Assembly (NCBI GenBank): GCA_015179125.1
Contig: WHVA01000082.1
Location: forward strand, 186,001 to 250,000
Length of the DNA: 64,000 nucleotides
Source: Gautieria morchelliformis
Lineage: Eukaryota; Basidiomycota; Agaricomycetes; Gomphales; Gomphaceae
Direction of reading: 5' to 3'
Shown here: positions 23,000 to 33,561 of the stretch, piece after piece
Position numbering within the stretch: the stretch's first letter is position 1
Layout: each line of letters begins with the position of its first letter
Made by a program: the position numbers and the translations under genes
Notes under the pieces: generated by a model
What the model saw: only the letters and a program-made list of their open reading frames with translations
What the model was told of the DNA's origin: nothing
Databases searched by the model: none

Positions 23000-25787
23000 A
23001 TGGACGCTCCTCCACCAATCCCAATTCGTGTTATCTCTTGCGCTACTTGTGGCTGCGCGGTTCAGCCTTTTGCGGCATGCAAGGGCACGTCTACACCGGC
23101 GAACCGGGGTAGGATTATGCAACAGGTATGTATATAATCGCCAAGACAGTGCAAGTATTAAACACAGTTTCCAGTGTTCTAATCGCACATGCAACAGGAC
23201 GATTTTCCATACTAACACTTTCCCTGTTTATGACCATGCACTCCAGATGGCACAATACTATAACCTATATGCCCCCCACGCTCCTTCCGGCACAGGCTGC
23301 TTCCGCACCCCCTCCAGGTACCATTCCTCTTCCCCATATTCCTGCAATCCCCACGGCTTCTGCTCCTGCTATCGCCGCTATGTCCACTAGGCCTCCTCCG
23401 TGTCCTTTACCCGCTACAGAATACGACCCACCAGTTACATCTACCAAGGGGGCATTCTTATGTGCTGGATTTTATTGTCTTCTGAAGCCCAGTGGTAAGA
23501 CAGCACGCGGCGCCCAGAATTGTCGATTCCGTAGATGTTCAGGATGCTGCCGGAGAGAACGCGAAGATGCTGAGAAGCAGGGGAAGAGTCGTGCAGAGTG
23601 CGGTGCACATCACCAGAGTAAGATGTATGCCATATCCTCTGCGTCACACGGCAAGGCCGCGGGACCGTCGCAGCAACCCACTGTAGCACCGGTGTCAACT
23701 GAAATGGCCCCACATGAACTTTACGGCCATCTGAAATCCCAAAGCGTTGGACCGGTATGGCTCCGCCGTGCAGCACTTGCAGAAGACAGGACATCCAAGG
23801 ACAATACACAAAAGGTTGAAAAACAATTGTTGAAACTGACGCAACATCACTCAGTGAGGCTGTATATTTGGCTAGGGGTATGTATTCCATACCCTCTTGT
23901 ATATTGACATAGAACTGATCTATCCCTAGGGAGGCCAAGACGCCATAATATTTCCTGTTTATGTACCGACCTTTCCCATATTTGTTCTTTCGTCCGCATC
24001 ACAGGTTATCGCTTTCCTCAAATTGGATGAGATGGCTCATCTTGAGACGTGGAATCCTAGCGATCGTCAATGGGAGCTGCATTCCCTTTCAACCTCACGT
24101 CGTGTCAGCGAGGATCAACAACTACTTTACAAGGTGATACTCGATTCTACGTCTTCCATTTCCAACGACAGTTGTCCCGGCCTGGCAGCCGAACTTGCTC
24201 TTCAGCCTCGTGTTGGCAAATGGACACGGACAGGAGAAGAATACGTCCTGCCGGTTCCTCCGACCCCACCGTTGCTTTCTACACCCATTTCCACACCGAT
24301 GGCCACTCCAGCAGGTTCTTGGTCAGCTCGGAGCCCTTCAAGTTCGGCTCACTCACCTTCTCCCCCATCGACAAAATCTCTGAAGCGAAAGCGGCTCTCT
24401 CGTCAGGCGGGTGGTCTTAAGAAGGCATGCCGGACCAAGGGCAAGGAGGTGGTGCGCTCCAGGGTTTGGCCTACGCAGTATCATGTCTCAGAAGTCACGG
24501 AAGGCCTAGAGTATATCCAGAATGGTCGTCACCAAGGGCGTGGAACGATCAAGGAAATCTACCAAGAATTTTATGGACAGCCGATGGTTCATTCAACCTT
24601 CAAATCCAACCGCAACCTCTGGAATGAACAGATCTTGCCCGAGTTGAAGAGCCATTTCATTGCCTATGGGAAGACACCCTTGGGCCTTTGGCCCCGGTTC
24701 CTGCATACATACCATCACGACGGTGTGGAACCGCCCATGCATCAGGATGAAGAGTCCGATTCTGCTGCATCTGACAAGAACGATCACGATCACCCCAGGG
24801 ATGAAAACACAGATACTGAGGATAGTGGGGGCAACGGCAGGGGTCATCGCCCTCCCTCCTTGGAACGGCCAAGTCCAACTGCAAGTGATTGCGTATTTTG
24901 TGGCCTCCCCTTGCCTGATGTTCTCTCACCTCAACTGCATTCACTGCTGGAAGAGCTCCTTCGTCCCTCTAATAGTTACGTATCGGCTTCTAATGATGGC
25001 GTGATCTCCCATCGTCATCATCACCCAGGCCGTGGTTGGAAACTTCGTGTAGAGTTCTGCGGTCGCCATGTCCGTGAGACACAGGTGGCCAGCGATGCTG
25101 ACGGTGAATCCTGGCCTTCACCCATTGACATCGATTATACGCTCCTGGACAGCCGTGTGCGATCTCTTCAACCTGAACTGGCTCGTGCGGTTGTGAAACC
25201 GCAATGTAACTGGCTATTCCGACATGTCATCCGACAGATCTCCCGCCATGGAATGACAAAATTCCGCAGCCTAGATGGTCTTCGAAGGCGCATGGGTTGG
25301 GAGCATGGCGGCTAGTGAGCACCACATCTTAAAATCTTATCATTATTGTTACTGACAAGCCCTGAAATCATTTAATAGCTACGGCGACCAGGGTATCATA
25401 AATATCAACATGAACTTGCTCTCACTATTCCCAGATCGGCCACTTGAGCGTACGGCTGTCGCTCCGGTGGGTGGCCCCACAGCCCTTGATCGGGCTACCA
25501 TGTCGCCGGACGCCATCTATCTCAACCCACAGTCTTTCCAGCCACTCACTCACATGGAATTCTTCATGTGTGTTATGATCCCTCTCACTGCTATACTGTT
25601 GATCCAGGCTGATCAAGACTGCACCTTCAATCGTGCCTGGAAGACATGGCAGGCTAGCGGTTCGTGGGGATCACTACACTCCAGAGATGACCTCTATTCG
25701 GATTTGGACTGCAAGGTTGAAGATGCTCCCACAGAGGTCAACCTGGACCGGGATGGCAATCCTCTGGAGTCCCTTGTCATTGATTGA
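23000..25787 (+). CDS. Zinc-cluster protein with C-terminal RTC4-like domain, five exons
   Basis: Exons 23000-23125, 23175-23317, 23391-23877, 24005-25314 and 25379-25787 join in phase to 824 residues. The N-terminus has Cys-rich clusters (ISCATCGCAVQPF, CSNRTCNRTIFHTN, then NCRFRRCSGCCR and CGAHH) likely to bind zinc. The middle is Pro/Ser-rich with a basic patch (KSLKRKRLSRQ), a possible nuclear signal. The C-terminus carries an RTC4-like domain: CVFCGLPLPDVLSPQLHSLL opens it, and YGDQGIINMNLLSLFP with LTHMEFFMCVMIPLTAILLI close it. Yeast Rtc4 is linked to telomere capping; the basidiomycete proteins have no known function. A KDZ-linked transposase remnant faces it 600 bp downstream, so it may be transposon-associated rather than a housekeeping gene. 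No disruptive stop was seen. Confidence 0.75.
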
Positions 25788-25846
25788 AGTCCCATTTCCT
25801 TGCCCTTTGCCTTTGATATGTCATTGCTTTTGTGGATTTGTCTTTT

Positions 25847-26032
25847 AATCTGGTATAACATCCTTACGTTCCTTTATGGCCATCTCTCGACTTGTACCCA
25901 TGCTCCCCAGCATAACACACCCTAACGCTCGCCTCCCCTAATCTGGTATAACATCCTTATGTTCCTTTATGACCATCTCTTGACTTGTACCCACGCTCCC
26001 CAGCATAACACGCCCTATCGCTCGCCTCCCGT
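25847..26032. repeat. 93-bp tandem duplication
   Basis: AATCTGGTATAACATCC begins two adjacent copies at 25847 and 25940. The copies differ at a few positions and share GACTTGTACCCA and CCCCAGCATAACAC. The duplication lies in the 3' flank of the RTC4-domain gene. Confidence 0.85.
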
Positions 26033-26388
26033 ACAAGCCTCCAGTTTGTTTCATTGCCCGCTGTCAGACATTTGAACTAGTAGAGTTAAATAGAATGCAC
26101 TGCGTGTGGTTATACTTAATGACTTAATGACACGACGAGATGGCCAAGAAACACCGAGCCAAGATGCATATATTCATATATCAAGAAACAATGGACAATA
26201 ACTAAGGCCGATGCGACACATCATCAAAGAAACACCGAGAGACGGCCAAGAAACACCGAGACAGCTAAGTAACGCCGAGGTGGCCAACGTGCATATTATA
26301 TCAAGAAACAACGGGGAACAAGAAACAGGGAATGGGACGACAAACCGATATGACATATGAATAAGAGTGACAATAGACCTGCCTGTTG

Positions 26389-27177
26389 TTAAACTTGCAA
26401 CAACTCCTCACGAGGAATTGAGTAGGGTGAATGACCGGCTCGTTGAAGCTGGTTGATGATCATTTGATTACGACGCATGATCATTTCGTCAAGGAAAAAG
26501 TTGAAGCTGAGGGAAGACATATCAGCCAGCAATCCAATGTGATCAGGTATATAATAGCTAGACGTACCGATCTGCCTGCATCAAACGCGTAATTGCATGA
26601 TATCCACGAACCCAGAGGTTGACCTGTTCTGCTGCTGATGAGTTGAAAGCCCAGCCAGCCGTCTTTTCATCTTTCAATTCAACCCACCGCAGTGGATTAC
26701 AGTGCTGACCACAGAACTTGTCTCCAGCTTTGTGCTTGCATTTGTAATGGAAAACATCAACGGGTAAGGCCACATTTTTGAAGTAAGTGTCGCCGTCCTT
26801 GAGGAGCATGGCAGCAACATGACAGTTATTGTCATACCACATTACAGAGGGCAGGGATGCCTTGGTAGGAAAGAGGCTATTTTCCTGAGCGCACTCCAGC
26901 ATAGACGTGCTGTATGGTCATCAATATCCACCGCGAGTTGAAGGAATTCATGCAGAGCGAGCGGTAGTCCTTCGGGAGCGTTGGTCTCTGATGAGCACTG
27001 GGTGAATGCAATCTGAGGCTTTAGATGACGGATTAGATGTATATACAAAACTATCTTGTCGTGCGGTACACTCATGAGCCCCGGGTACAGCTGACAGCAC
27101 TCATAAAGCTGCTGCAGCGACAGGCACGTCATAGCATACTGAATCGGTAAGATAAGATAACGTCGTACATAGGGCAC
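26389..27177 (-). pseudogene. KDZ-associated (CxC5/CxC6-like) transposase, internally deleted
   Basis: The C-terminal part reads MWYDNNCHVAAMLL, LPVDVFHYKCKHKAGDKFC, HCNPLRWVELKD and FNSSAAEQVNLWVRGYHAI, the conserved core of the basidiomycete proteins tied to Kyakuja-Dileera-Zisupton transposases. A last exon follows after a short intron and ends EMIMRRNQMIINQLQRAGHS...LLQV, stop at 26389-26391. The N-terminal part (27177-26890) resembles the CxC5 start (LPLALHEFLQLAVDIDDHTA). The expected cysteine cluster between the halves is missing: the two frames overlap at 26890-26910, pointing to an internal deletion. It converges on the RTC4-domain gene. Confidence 0.6.
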
Positions 27178-27210
27178 TACTAGGGTCCATAAGGTTTGTC
27201 ATGGCTAAAA

Positions 27211-27234
27211 GGCCGTGGCCAAATGGCCACGGCC
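27211..27234. repeat. Perfect GC-rich hairpin
   Basis: GGCCGTGGCCA and its exact inverse TGGCCACGGCC are separated by AA. A related sequence, GGCCGTTTGGCCATGGCC, occurs inverted near 30383. Confidence 0.8.
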
Positions 27235-28581
27235 GCCCTCCCCACGTCACCGTACTTGTGGCGTGTCGAAGGCGGCGCCGGGATTTTCATTTGGCGGCCC
27301 TACTGGCGGTTTCGGAACTCACTGCGTTTAAGCCCAATATTTCCGGGCCACAGATAGCTGAGTCTAGATAGGAAAATATAATGTCTTTGGAGTGATAAGA
27401 GGTCACCTTATTGCACGTCTGTTAAGGTCTGTATGACTACGGCTGCGCACGAATATTGTAACATTCCAGAGACCGGTAAGATTGCCTCTTCACAATTCAT
27501 CAAGGTGTGGCCATACGACCTTTCCCGACTACAGCGACGGCTGCTAACCTCATCTCATCGCATGCTAGCAACCTCAGTATAGACAGAGTTCACAGATTTT
27601 AGGTAGGTCTGTATAGCTCATAATAGGTCATATATCACACCTGAGCCAGATGGATCCACAGCCAGAGCAAGTCTTGAACTCAGGAAGACCAGGCAGCAGC
27701 GTCAGAGTGAGACCAGTGTCAGAAGTCGGGACCAGCTTGAAAGCCGCAAGAGAGGGCCGCATCGGCGGATGGATGGGGCATGGATGAAGGGGAAGGACAA
27801 GAGAGGACGCGGCTTCTGCCTCGGACTCGGGCATCAAAATGGTTCAAACAATTCTTTGTCAGCTATACTGTTTGGATTGTTTGGCAATGTGCAGAGTTTG
27901 CAGGCAGTTTGCAAGCATGGTCAGTGTGTTTTATTGAACAGCAGCAGGCGATATATTGCAGACCAAAGGCTTGCCTATAGGTTGTAAGCAGAGGGTACAT
28001 TTAACAAAAGGAGAAAAAACTTGAAATTTATGGAGAGATTATTGCAGCCTGAGCTCAGTCTAGTCACTACCTGACCTGAATGGCAAAGTTGCCCAAGATG
28101 GTGATGTCAATAGTCACGGTGGTGGTGCCTCTCCGAGCCAATTTTGATGGTCCATCAACGCATCACGATCGGGACCAGGCATGCCTGCCCTGACTATATG
28201 TGGTACTTTATGCACATGTCATACAACTGTTACATGTTAGAAAATATCAAGCATCCTACCAGCTTATCCATTGCCCCACTGTGGAATCGGCTCGTCACGC
28301 TGAGGGTGCCGTGAGCCATTGGTCGTATTACTACAGCAGGTCGCGTTGTCAACTTCCTAATATTGATCAATTCAGTGCATGACCTTCTATCCGTCTTCGA
28401 TGGTCAGTTGCGCTGTCCGCGCACAAGGAGACCCTATCTATCTCGATGAGCCTGAGTACAGCGCGTCCACCGTGGGAGGGCTTAAGCCCTTATTGTTTTG
28501 ATGTCGACTTATAACAAGCAGACCTGCTATCATCATCACGGTTTGAACTTTACACCCGCCTTTCACCTTATTCACCCCACA
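27235..28581. other. No gene recognised
   Basis: About 1.3 kb without a recognisable family. Short open frames around 27628-27987 overlap on opposite strands and show no domain. Confidence 0.4.
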
Positions 28582-28950
28582 ATGGCCGAGCCAAATATTC
28601 GTTCCTCACTTTCAACTCTCACGGATCGAGTCCAGGCCAATAACTTCAACATGGGTGAGCGAGTCCTGAATTTTTGTTCTGATGGTCACTCTCTGAAGAA
28701 ACTTACCCGAACTTTGAATAGTCTCTGCCACAGCCTTACTTGTATACGAAATTATAATTACTCAGGGCCAGGAGCTCGAGTTCCTTTGGAGGTTCGGTCG
28801 CTGCGTCTATCTTCTAGAGAGGCCGAATGTTAAGCCCATAAGTTATGAATCTGTTCAACGTCAGATCTCCGAGATCTTTATCCAAGATCCCTTACTTCTT
28901 CGTCCGGTATTTTCCTCTTGTCTTCATGATATTGGAAGATCTCGGTAGGT
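28582..28950 (+). pseudogene. 5' fragment of a DUF6533-type gene
   Basis: Exon 1 (MAEPNIRSSLSTLTDRVQAN, 28582-28652) and, after a 63-nt intron ending TTTGAATAG, a second exon (SATALLVYEIIITQGQELEF followed by LWRFGR) give the DUF6533 signature with the LLxYExxIT core. The sequence then continues YLLERPNVKPISYE but I cannot find the later membrane-span exons in the following 1 kb. It is probably a truncated relative of the gene at 3.9-5.8 kb. The start has a good context and the intron is plausible, so a short expressed product is possible. Confidence 0.45.
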
Positions 28951-30055
28951 TTATCTGTTGCTTCCTGTACCAATCCTGACTGGAATATGCAGCCAACATT
29001 AAGATTTCCTTGCCATTGAATGTAAGCCCAAACTACTTGTTATTGAGGATAGACCGCAAGCACTCACCTTTTATTCCTCGTTTATTGTTCAGCTGTAGGT
29101 AACCAGCAGGCTTAGACAAGTAATTTCTAATGGATTTACTGTAGATGCGAACACTTATTTCGTTTCCAAATTTGGTGAGATAATATTTGGACGTACATAA
29201 CGCAAATTGACAACCGTCTATTCCACGACCTCGATCAAGGGGCACTACATTCTTAGTAATTGCAGTTGATACTCTTGTAATCATGAGAATATTCGTTCTT
29301 TATGGTCAAACTGTTCGAGGTATGACATTACTTTGCTTAGAACGAACTGCGAGAACTAATCATGAGATAATACCAAGTCGGGGTCTTTCTAATTACTATG
29401 TGGATAAGTAAGCTATGCGGTTTTCATAATTACTCATTCCTCTGACTTGGAATCCAGCTGAAGTCGCAGTGAATAAATTTGACTTCTGATACCAATGGCT
29501 AATTGATCACAACTACTACGATATCTCAGACAATTACTACTTTAGTTGTATTTGCTGTCAAACCTATGGGGATCTCGCTGTCAAACGGGCTGCTCGGTAT
29601 CGTACCTAGCTGTCTCTCCCTCAGCCCTCCAGAATATAATTATGCACTCTCTTGCTGGTCAGTGCTCCGATTCAAATCAGTCATCTTCTTGTCATATATG
29701 ATTTCTTCCGCAGGGGGGTCCATTCATTATTCCAAGGTCCGTATGTCTCTTATATCAGACGCTGATTCAAAAATGACATCCGGTTGAAGCCGTATATGTC
29801 TTACACACTGTAAGAAGGGGCTTTTTAACCGCGCCCCTATGTTTGACATAGAAGGAGTTACGAAAGCTGAGCATTGAGTACGCAGTGATGAGCCGGAGAG
29901 ACATCAGACGATCAGGACGACTGGTGAGGACCACGTACTACTCACCTGGACTGGCTAACCTCACGTTTATATAGCATGCTGCTCATTGCCTCGAGGCTCG
30001 AACGTAAGGTGGCGGCAGGCAGACAGGCAGGCGGGGCTCCGAAAATTCCGATACA
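28951..30055. other. No gene recognised
   Basis: AT-rich stretch. A plus-strand open frame at 29503-29787 has hydrophobic segments but no family motif. It could be decayed 3' exons of the DUF6533-like fragment. Confidence 0.35.
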
Positions 30056-30320
30056 CCTGGCATTGTACAGTATGTAAAATATTTCTCATAAGTATAGTAA
30101 CCTTTTAGTAATTTTATAACACTTTTACGACTATTTTATAACACTTTTATGACTTTAATTGATCTGAGACATTAGCTAGACGTGTTGTGGACGTGAACCT
30201 GGCATTGTACAGTATGTAAAATATTTCTCACAAGTATAGTAATTTTTAGTAAATTTTATAACACTTTTATGACTTAAATTGATCTGAGACATTATCTATG
30301 GACGTGTTGTGGACGTGAAC
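30056..30320. repeat. 142-bp tandem duplication
   Basis: CCTGGCATTGTACAGTATG starts copies at 30056 and 30198. Both continue through AAAATATTTCTCA and TGATCTGAGACATTA to GTGTTGTGGACGTGAAC. The second copy is shorter because the first has an extra CTATTTTATAACACTTTTA unit. Confidence 0.85.
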
Positions 30321-30879
30321 TACTTCCATGTCTAAGACACTGGGTGGCGGGTGACCACTCGGGCCGGCAGGATTGGTAATGGCCGTTTGGCCATGGCCTT
30401 TTTCCCCGCAGCTGCCTATTCCTCCGACACGCTGGTTGACGGTCCCGGTGCGCCTCAAACACTGGCACTGGCCAAGGACGTGGACGGCGTTGCTTACGAG
30501 GGTTTCGAAGGCGTCCTCGATCTATTCGATAGGGTGGCACCAAGTTGCGCTCCCGCCATCAGTGAAAGCTGCCGCTGCAGCCTGCAGGGATGCGTGGTGT
30601 TATACCGTAACCATCGTCGACGTATGTGCGTACTTCTTGGCAAAATGAATGATTCTCACGGCGTAGAAGTAATCAAGGGAGACAGAATGTGTTGGGAATT
30701 GAATTGTCGTACCCGACACTTCGGTATAACAACGTGTCTCGGTGCCGAGACAAAGGATGGTGGACGGTGGAAAGTATGCAGGGGTAAGGAACGGTGGACA
30801 GTGGAGAATATGCAAAGCCAGTGGCCCTTGCAGACAATAGGCCTTTAGTATAATTAGAACGAGCTCTTGTGTATTTAAG
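30321..30879. other. Unrecognised coding-like stretch
   Basis: A 165-codon plus-strand frame (30351-30848) and overlapping minus-strand frames are present, without a domain. The 5' part shares the GGCCATGGCC block with 27.2 kb in inverted orientation. Confidence 0.3.
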
Positions 30880-30899
30880 GCAGCGACCTGGGTCGCTGC
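30880..30899. repeat. Hairpin shared with 38.7 kb
   Basis: GCAGCGACC and GGTCGCTGC are separated by TG. The surroundings (TGTAT..AAGG before, ATCGAATT after) also match the site at 38728-38755, so this is part of a dispersed repeat. Confidence 0.7.
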
Positions 30900-31479
30900 T
30901 CACTATCGAATTCACAACTTCATCTTATATCTTGCTTCGACCTATAGAATGTAGTCCAGAATAAAAACGACTTTGGAGACCTAAGGCAGAAGCTCGATTC
31001 CAGATGGACACTGTCCTCCACATCGATGCCAAAACAGAGGAAATACTGCAGGTATGTAATGGCCTCTTTGCTGACCATATCCAAGTCAACGTTCAAGCTT
31101 AAAGCGCGTCTTGCAGAGGCTCAAGGGGGCGGATCCCAGTACACTAGTAAGCTGGTCACGATACGAGTATACGTTGTGCAGTTTTGACGAGAACGTCAAG
31201 TTGAGGGAGCCTTCCGGATCCCAAAGGTGCATTTTCCATTGAACACTCGCAACGCCCCTGAAGACGAGGAACCTCGAGGCTGCGTGGAAAGCACCTGGCG
31301 TATAAAAATAATATAATCACTGAACTCGAGGCCGGGAAAAAAAAATAAGTGGACACTAGCGTTCTGTCGTCAACACGAGCTCCACGTACGCCACCAGTTG
31401 AGTCGTCATTCATACTCTTCCTTCATTTATGTCGGCTTCCTGCGTTCTCACGAACATCATATTTTCATTGTCACAATGA
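30900..31479. other. No gene recognised, possible gene 5' fragment
   Basis: At 31003, ATGGACACTGTCCTCCACATC opens a short plus-strand exon (MDTVLHIDAKTEEILQ) followed by a good donor GTATGT and an acceptor CTTGCAG near 31116, then RLKGADPS. It looks like the beginning of a coding gene but nothing continues it. Confidence 0.3.
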
Positions 31480-31749
31480 ACATTAAGATGCCCATCATCG
31501 TCCCCAGTAGAATAGGATGGCGTATAAGCTCGCCAGTCCTTGCAACGAAATCTTTGCTCCTTTGTGATAACGAGCCCTCACATGAACCCTGCCCTTACCA
31601 AACTGGTCATGCGCAAGACTATATTGGTAAGGGCCAGTGTTCATGTGAGGGCTCGTTATCACAAAGGAGCAAAGGTCTCGTTGCAAGGACTGGTGAGCGC
31701 CTTATACGCCATCCTATTCTACTGGGGACGATGATGGGCATCTTAATGT
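31480..31749. repeat. 270-bp foldback (near-perfect inverted repeat)
   Basis: The left arm 31480-31600 (from ACATTAAGATGCCCATCATCG to CCCTTACCA) pairs with the right arm 31625-31749 over about 120 bp, with few mismatches and small indels and a 24-nt loop. The transcript would fold into one long hairpin. No target duplication is evident. It could be a foldback MITE or a recent inverted duplication. Confidence 0.9.
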
Positions 31750-32159
31750 AGCCACAACAGACCTTTTCGAAGAAAGACAGATGCTATAAGACATATATAT
31801 ATAGTGACTCTAGAAACGGTAAGCCTTATGCCACTAGGTCTGTGTACGTGTTCCTAATTCTAACAATATCAGGAATAACGGGGGCTGTTTTAGAATGGTA
31901 TGGTGCAGCAGTGGAACGGGTTCGTAGTCGAATCCTCCCTCCTCCGAAGCGCTTGCCCTGCCCCGGCCGCGGAGTACTTTCGAGCAGCGCACGTGTTGCC
32001 AGTTACTGTGTACTATGTATGCCCGAGCAGGAAATGGATCGGCGCAGGATACGGATAAAGTATTTTGAAATATATACTTACCTCAGCCATTTTTGGGTCA
32101 GTTTTGTAGCTAGAATTACCGGTTATACATGGTAGTTTATAAAAAATCGATGCTGTGGG
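31750..32159. other. No gene recognised
   Basis: Mixed sequence between the foldback and the duplicated 3' flank segment. No coding family was seen. Confidence 0.4.
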
Positions 32160-32315
32160 GGGAGGGGGCTGTTGAGGTTTTATCATTATACACACTCACG
32201 TAGTCGAAGCAGTATTCTTGCCTTTGTAGTGCTGCATCAGGGATGAATACAGGATGAGTGGCAAAGAAGGTTTACATAGTATTCAATTAGACTAAGTAAG
32301 GTTAGTACAAAAACC
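32160..32315 (+). repeat. Second copy of the DUF6533 3' flank segment
   Basis: Diverged copy of 5824-6030 in the same orientation, sharing the ordered blocks listed there. It ends about 365 bp beyond the 3' end of the minus-strand secreted chorismate mutase gene. Confidence 0.6.
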
Positions 32316-32679
32316 GCCAGTGGACGCGTGCCTTGGCTACGTCATTTGCCTCAAGCGTGTCCTGTCGTTATTCACGTGTTTGGGTTTGTGGCATTCACTG
32401 TGGGTACGGTCGTTTCAGCCGATCCGAACACAATATTTTTTAAGCGAATAAAGATTAGACAATGCGATCAAGAGCAATGCAACACGACGACTAGTACTAC
32501 TGAGTGTAGGCTCTGCACGAGATATCTTCAATCATTCCAGCATCCGACATCTACAGGGCACTGAGACTGAGCACATAAAGACGCATTCCAGCAACGATAA
32601 CGATACATACTGCGTTATAAAAGATACCCCCCGGCAGCGAGCCTCCACCCTGCACCCGCACCCGCACCCGCGCCGTCCC

Positions 32680-33561
32680 TCAATCGAGTCTGTGCAAGAG
32701 ATACTCGACCTCGGTCTGCGTCGTGATATCGATGAGGTTGCGGAAGACCTTGAACGTCGCGTTGCGCACGGTGGCCTCGAACGTGTCGGGGACGATGCCG
32801 CCCGCGGCGGTCCACGCGGACGTGAACGCGACGGCGGCGCTGTCGGCCTGCGCGAGGACGACGCCCTCCTGGGTGCGGTTCACGAGGAGCGTGTGGATGC
32901 TGTCCGTGTCCTGCGCCTTGATGAGCTGCGTGAACACCGTGGCGTTCCCGAGGAACTTGGACTCGGCGACGACCTTGCCGTTGCTCGCGCGGTTGCTGAG
33001 CACCTGGAGCAGCGCGACGTCGAGCGACAGCGCGGCGTCCGCGTCGCCGCGCCCGGGGAACAGGTTCGCGGACGCGTTGGAGAGGTGCGCGAAGTAGCTG
33101 TCGGCGGTGGCGTTGAGGAGGGGCACGAAGTCCTGCGTGTAGAAGAGGGTGAGGTTGACGTTGGGCGTGAACGTGTCCTGGTGGAAGCGGCCGGGCGGGT
33201 ACGGGTTCGCCGCGGTGACGTGGTCGGGCACCACGGTCGCGTTGGTCGTGAACGGGTACTCGAGCGTGCCGTAGACGTAGCGGTGGTTCGCGAGCCCGAG
33301 CTGCTCGTGCGCGGCGAGGTACGCGTGGAGCGCGGACTTGCTCCCGCCGGCGTAGAGCGAGGGGGTGACGGGGAGGGCGAGGCGCTGCACGACGGTGCTC
33401 ACGATGGCGGGGACGAACTGGGCGAGGATGTCGCGGATTTCAAGCAGGGACGGCGCCTCGAAGAACTGCGACGCCTGCTGCTGCTGCTGTGGGGGAGCGA
33501 GTGTGTCGGCCGTGACGGTGGCGAGGGTCGCTGCGACGGCGGCAAGCGCAGCGAAGTGCAT
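32680..33561 (-). CDS. Secreted chorismate mutase (AroQ, effector-like), intronless
   Basis: Predicted secreted enzyme converting chorismate to prephenate outside the cell or in a host. The 293-residue frame has no intron. The start is chosen at the Met (33561) opening MHFAALAAVAATLATVTA, a clean signal peptide with likely cleavage after residue 18; an upstream in-frame Met would bury it. Aligned with yeast Aro7, every catalytic position is kept with identical spacing: R43 (R16), R191 (R157), K202 (K168), N228 (N194), E232 (E198), T280 (T242), E284 (E246). The end TEVEYLLHRLD matches the family end. The allosteric loop GNYGSAAT of the cytosolic enzyme is replaced by GDADAALS, and yeast E23 by V50, so Trp/Tyr control is probably lost. 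Seven N-glycosylation sequons and no cysteine are present. Third codon positions are strongly G/C, like host genes. Family analogues are Ustilago Cmu1 and nematode secreted mutases. Confidence 0.88.
   Translation of the reverse strand: MHFAALAAVAATLATVTADTLAPPQQQQQASQFFEAPSLLEIRDILAQFVPAIVSTVVQRLALPVTPSLYAGGSKSALHAYLAAHEQLGLANHRYVYGTLEYPFTTNATVVPDHVTAANPYPPGRFHQDTFTPNVNLTLFYTQDFVPLLNATADSYFAHLSNASANLFPGRGDADAALSLDVALLQVLSNRASNGKVVAESKFLGNATVFTQLIKAQDTDSIHTLLVNRTQEGVVLAQADSAAVAFTSAWTAAGGIVPDTFEATVRNATFKVFRNLIDITTQTEVEYLLHRLD

Noticed and set aside
23618-23672. Additional intron in exon 3 of the RTC4-domain gene (GTAAGA...CGCAG)
   Set aside because: Removing it shifts the frame into a nearby stop, whereas reading through keeps the frame open to the next good donor at 23878.
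32680-33561. First impression of a ferritin-like or generic secreted protein
   Set aside because: The positional match of all chorismate mutase catalytic residues and the EVEYLLHRLD end gives a far better explanation.
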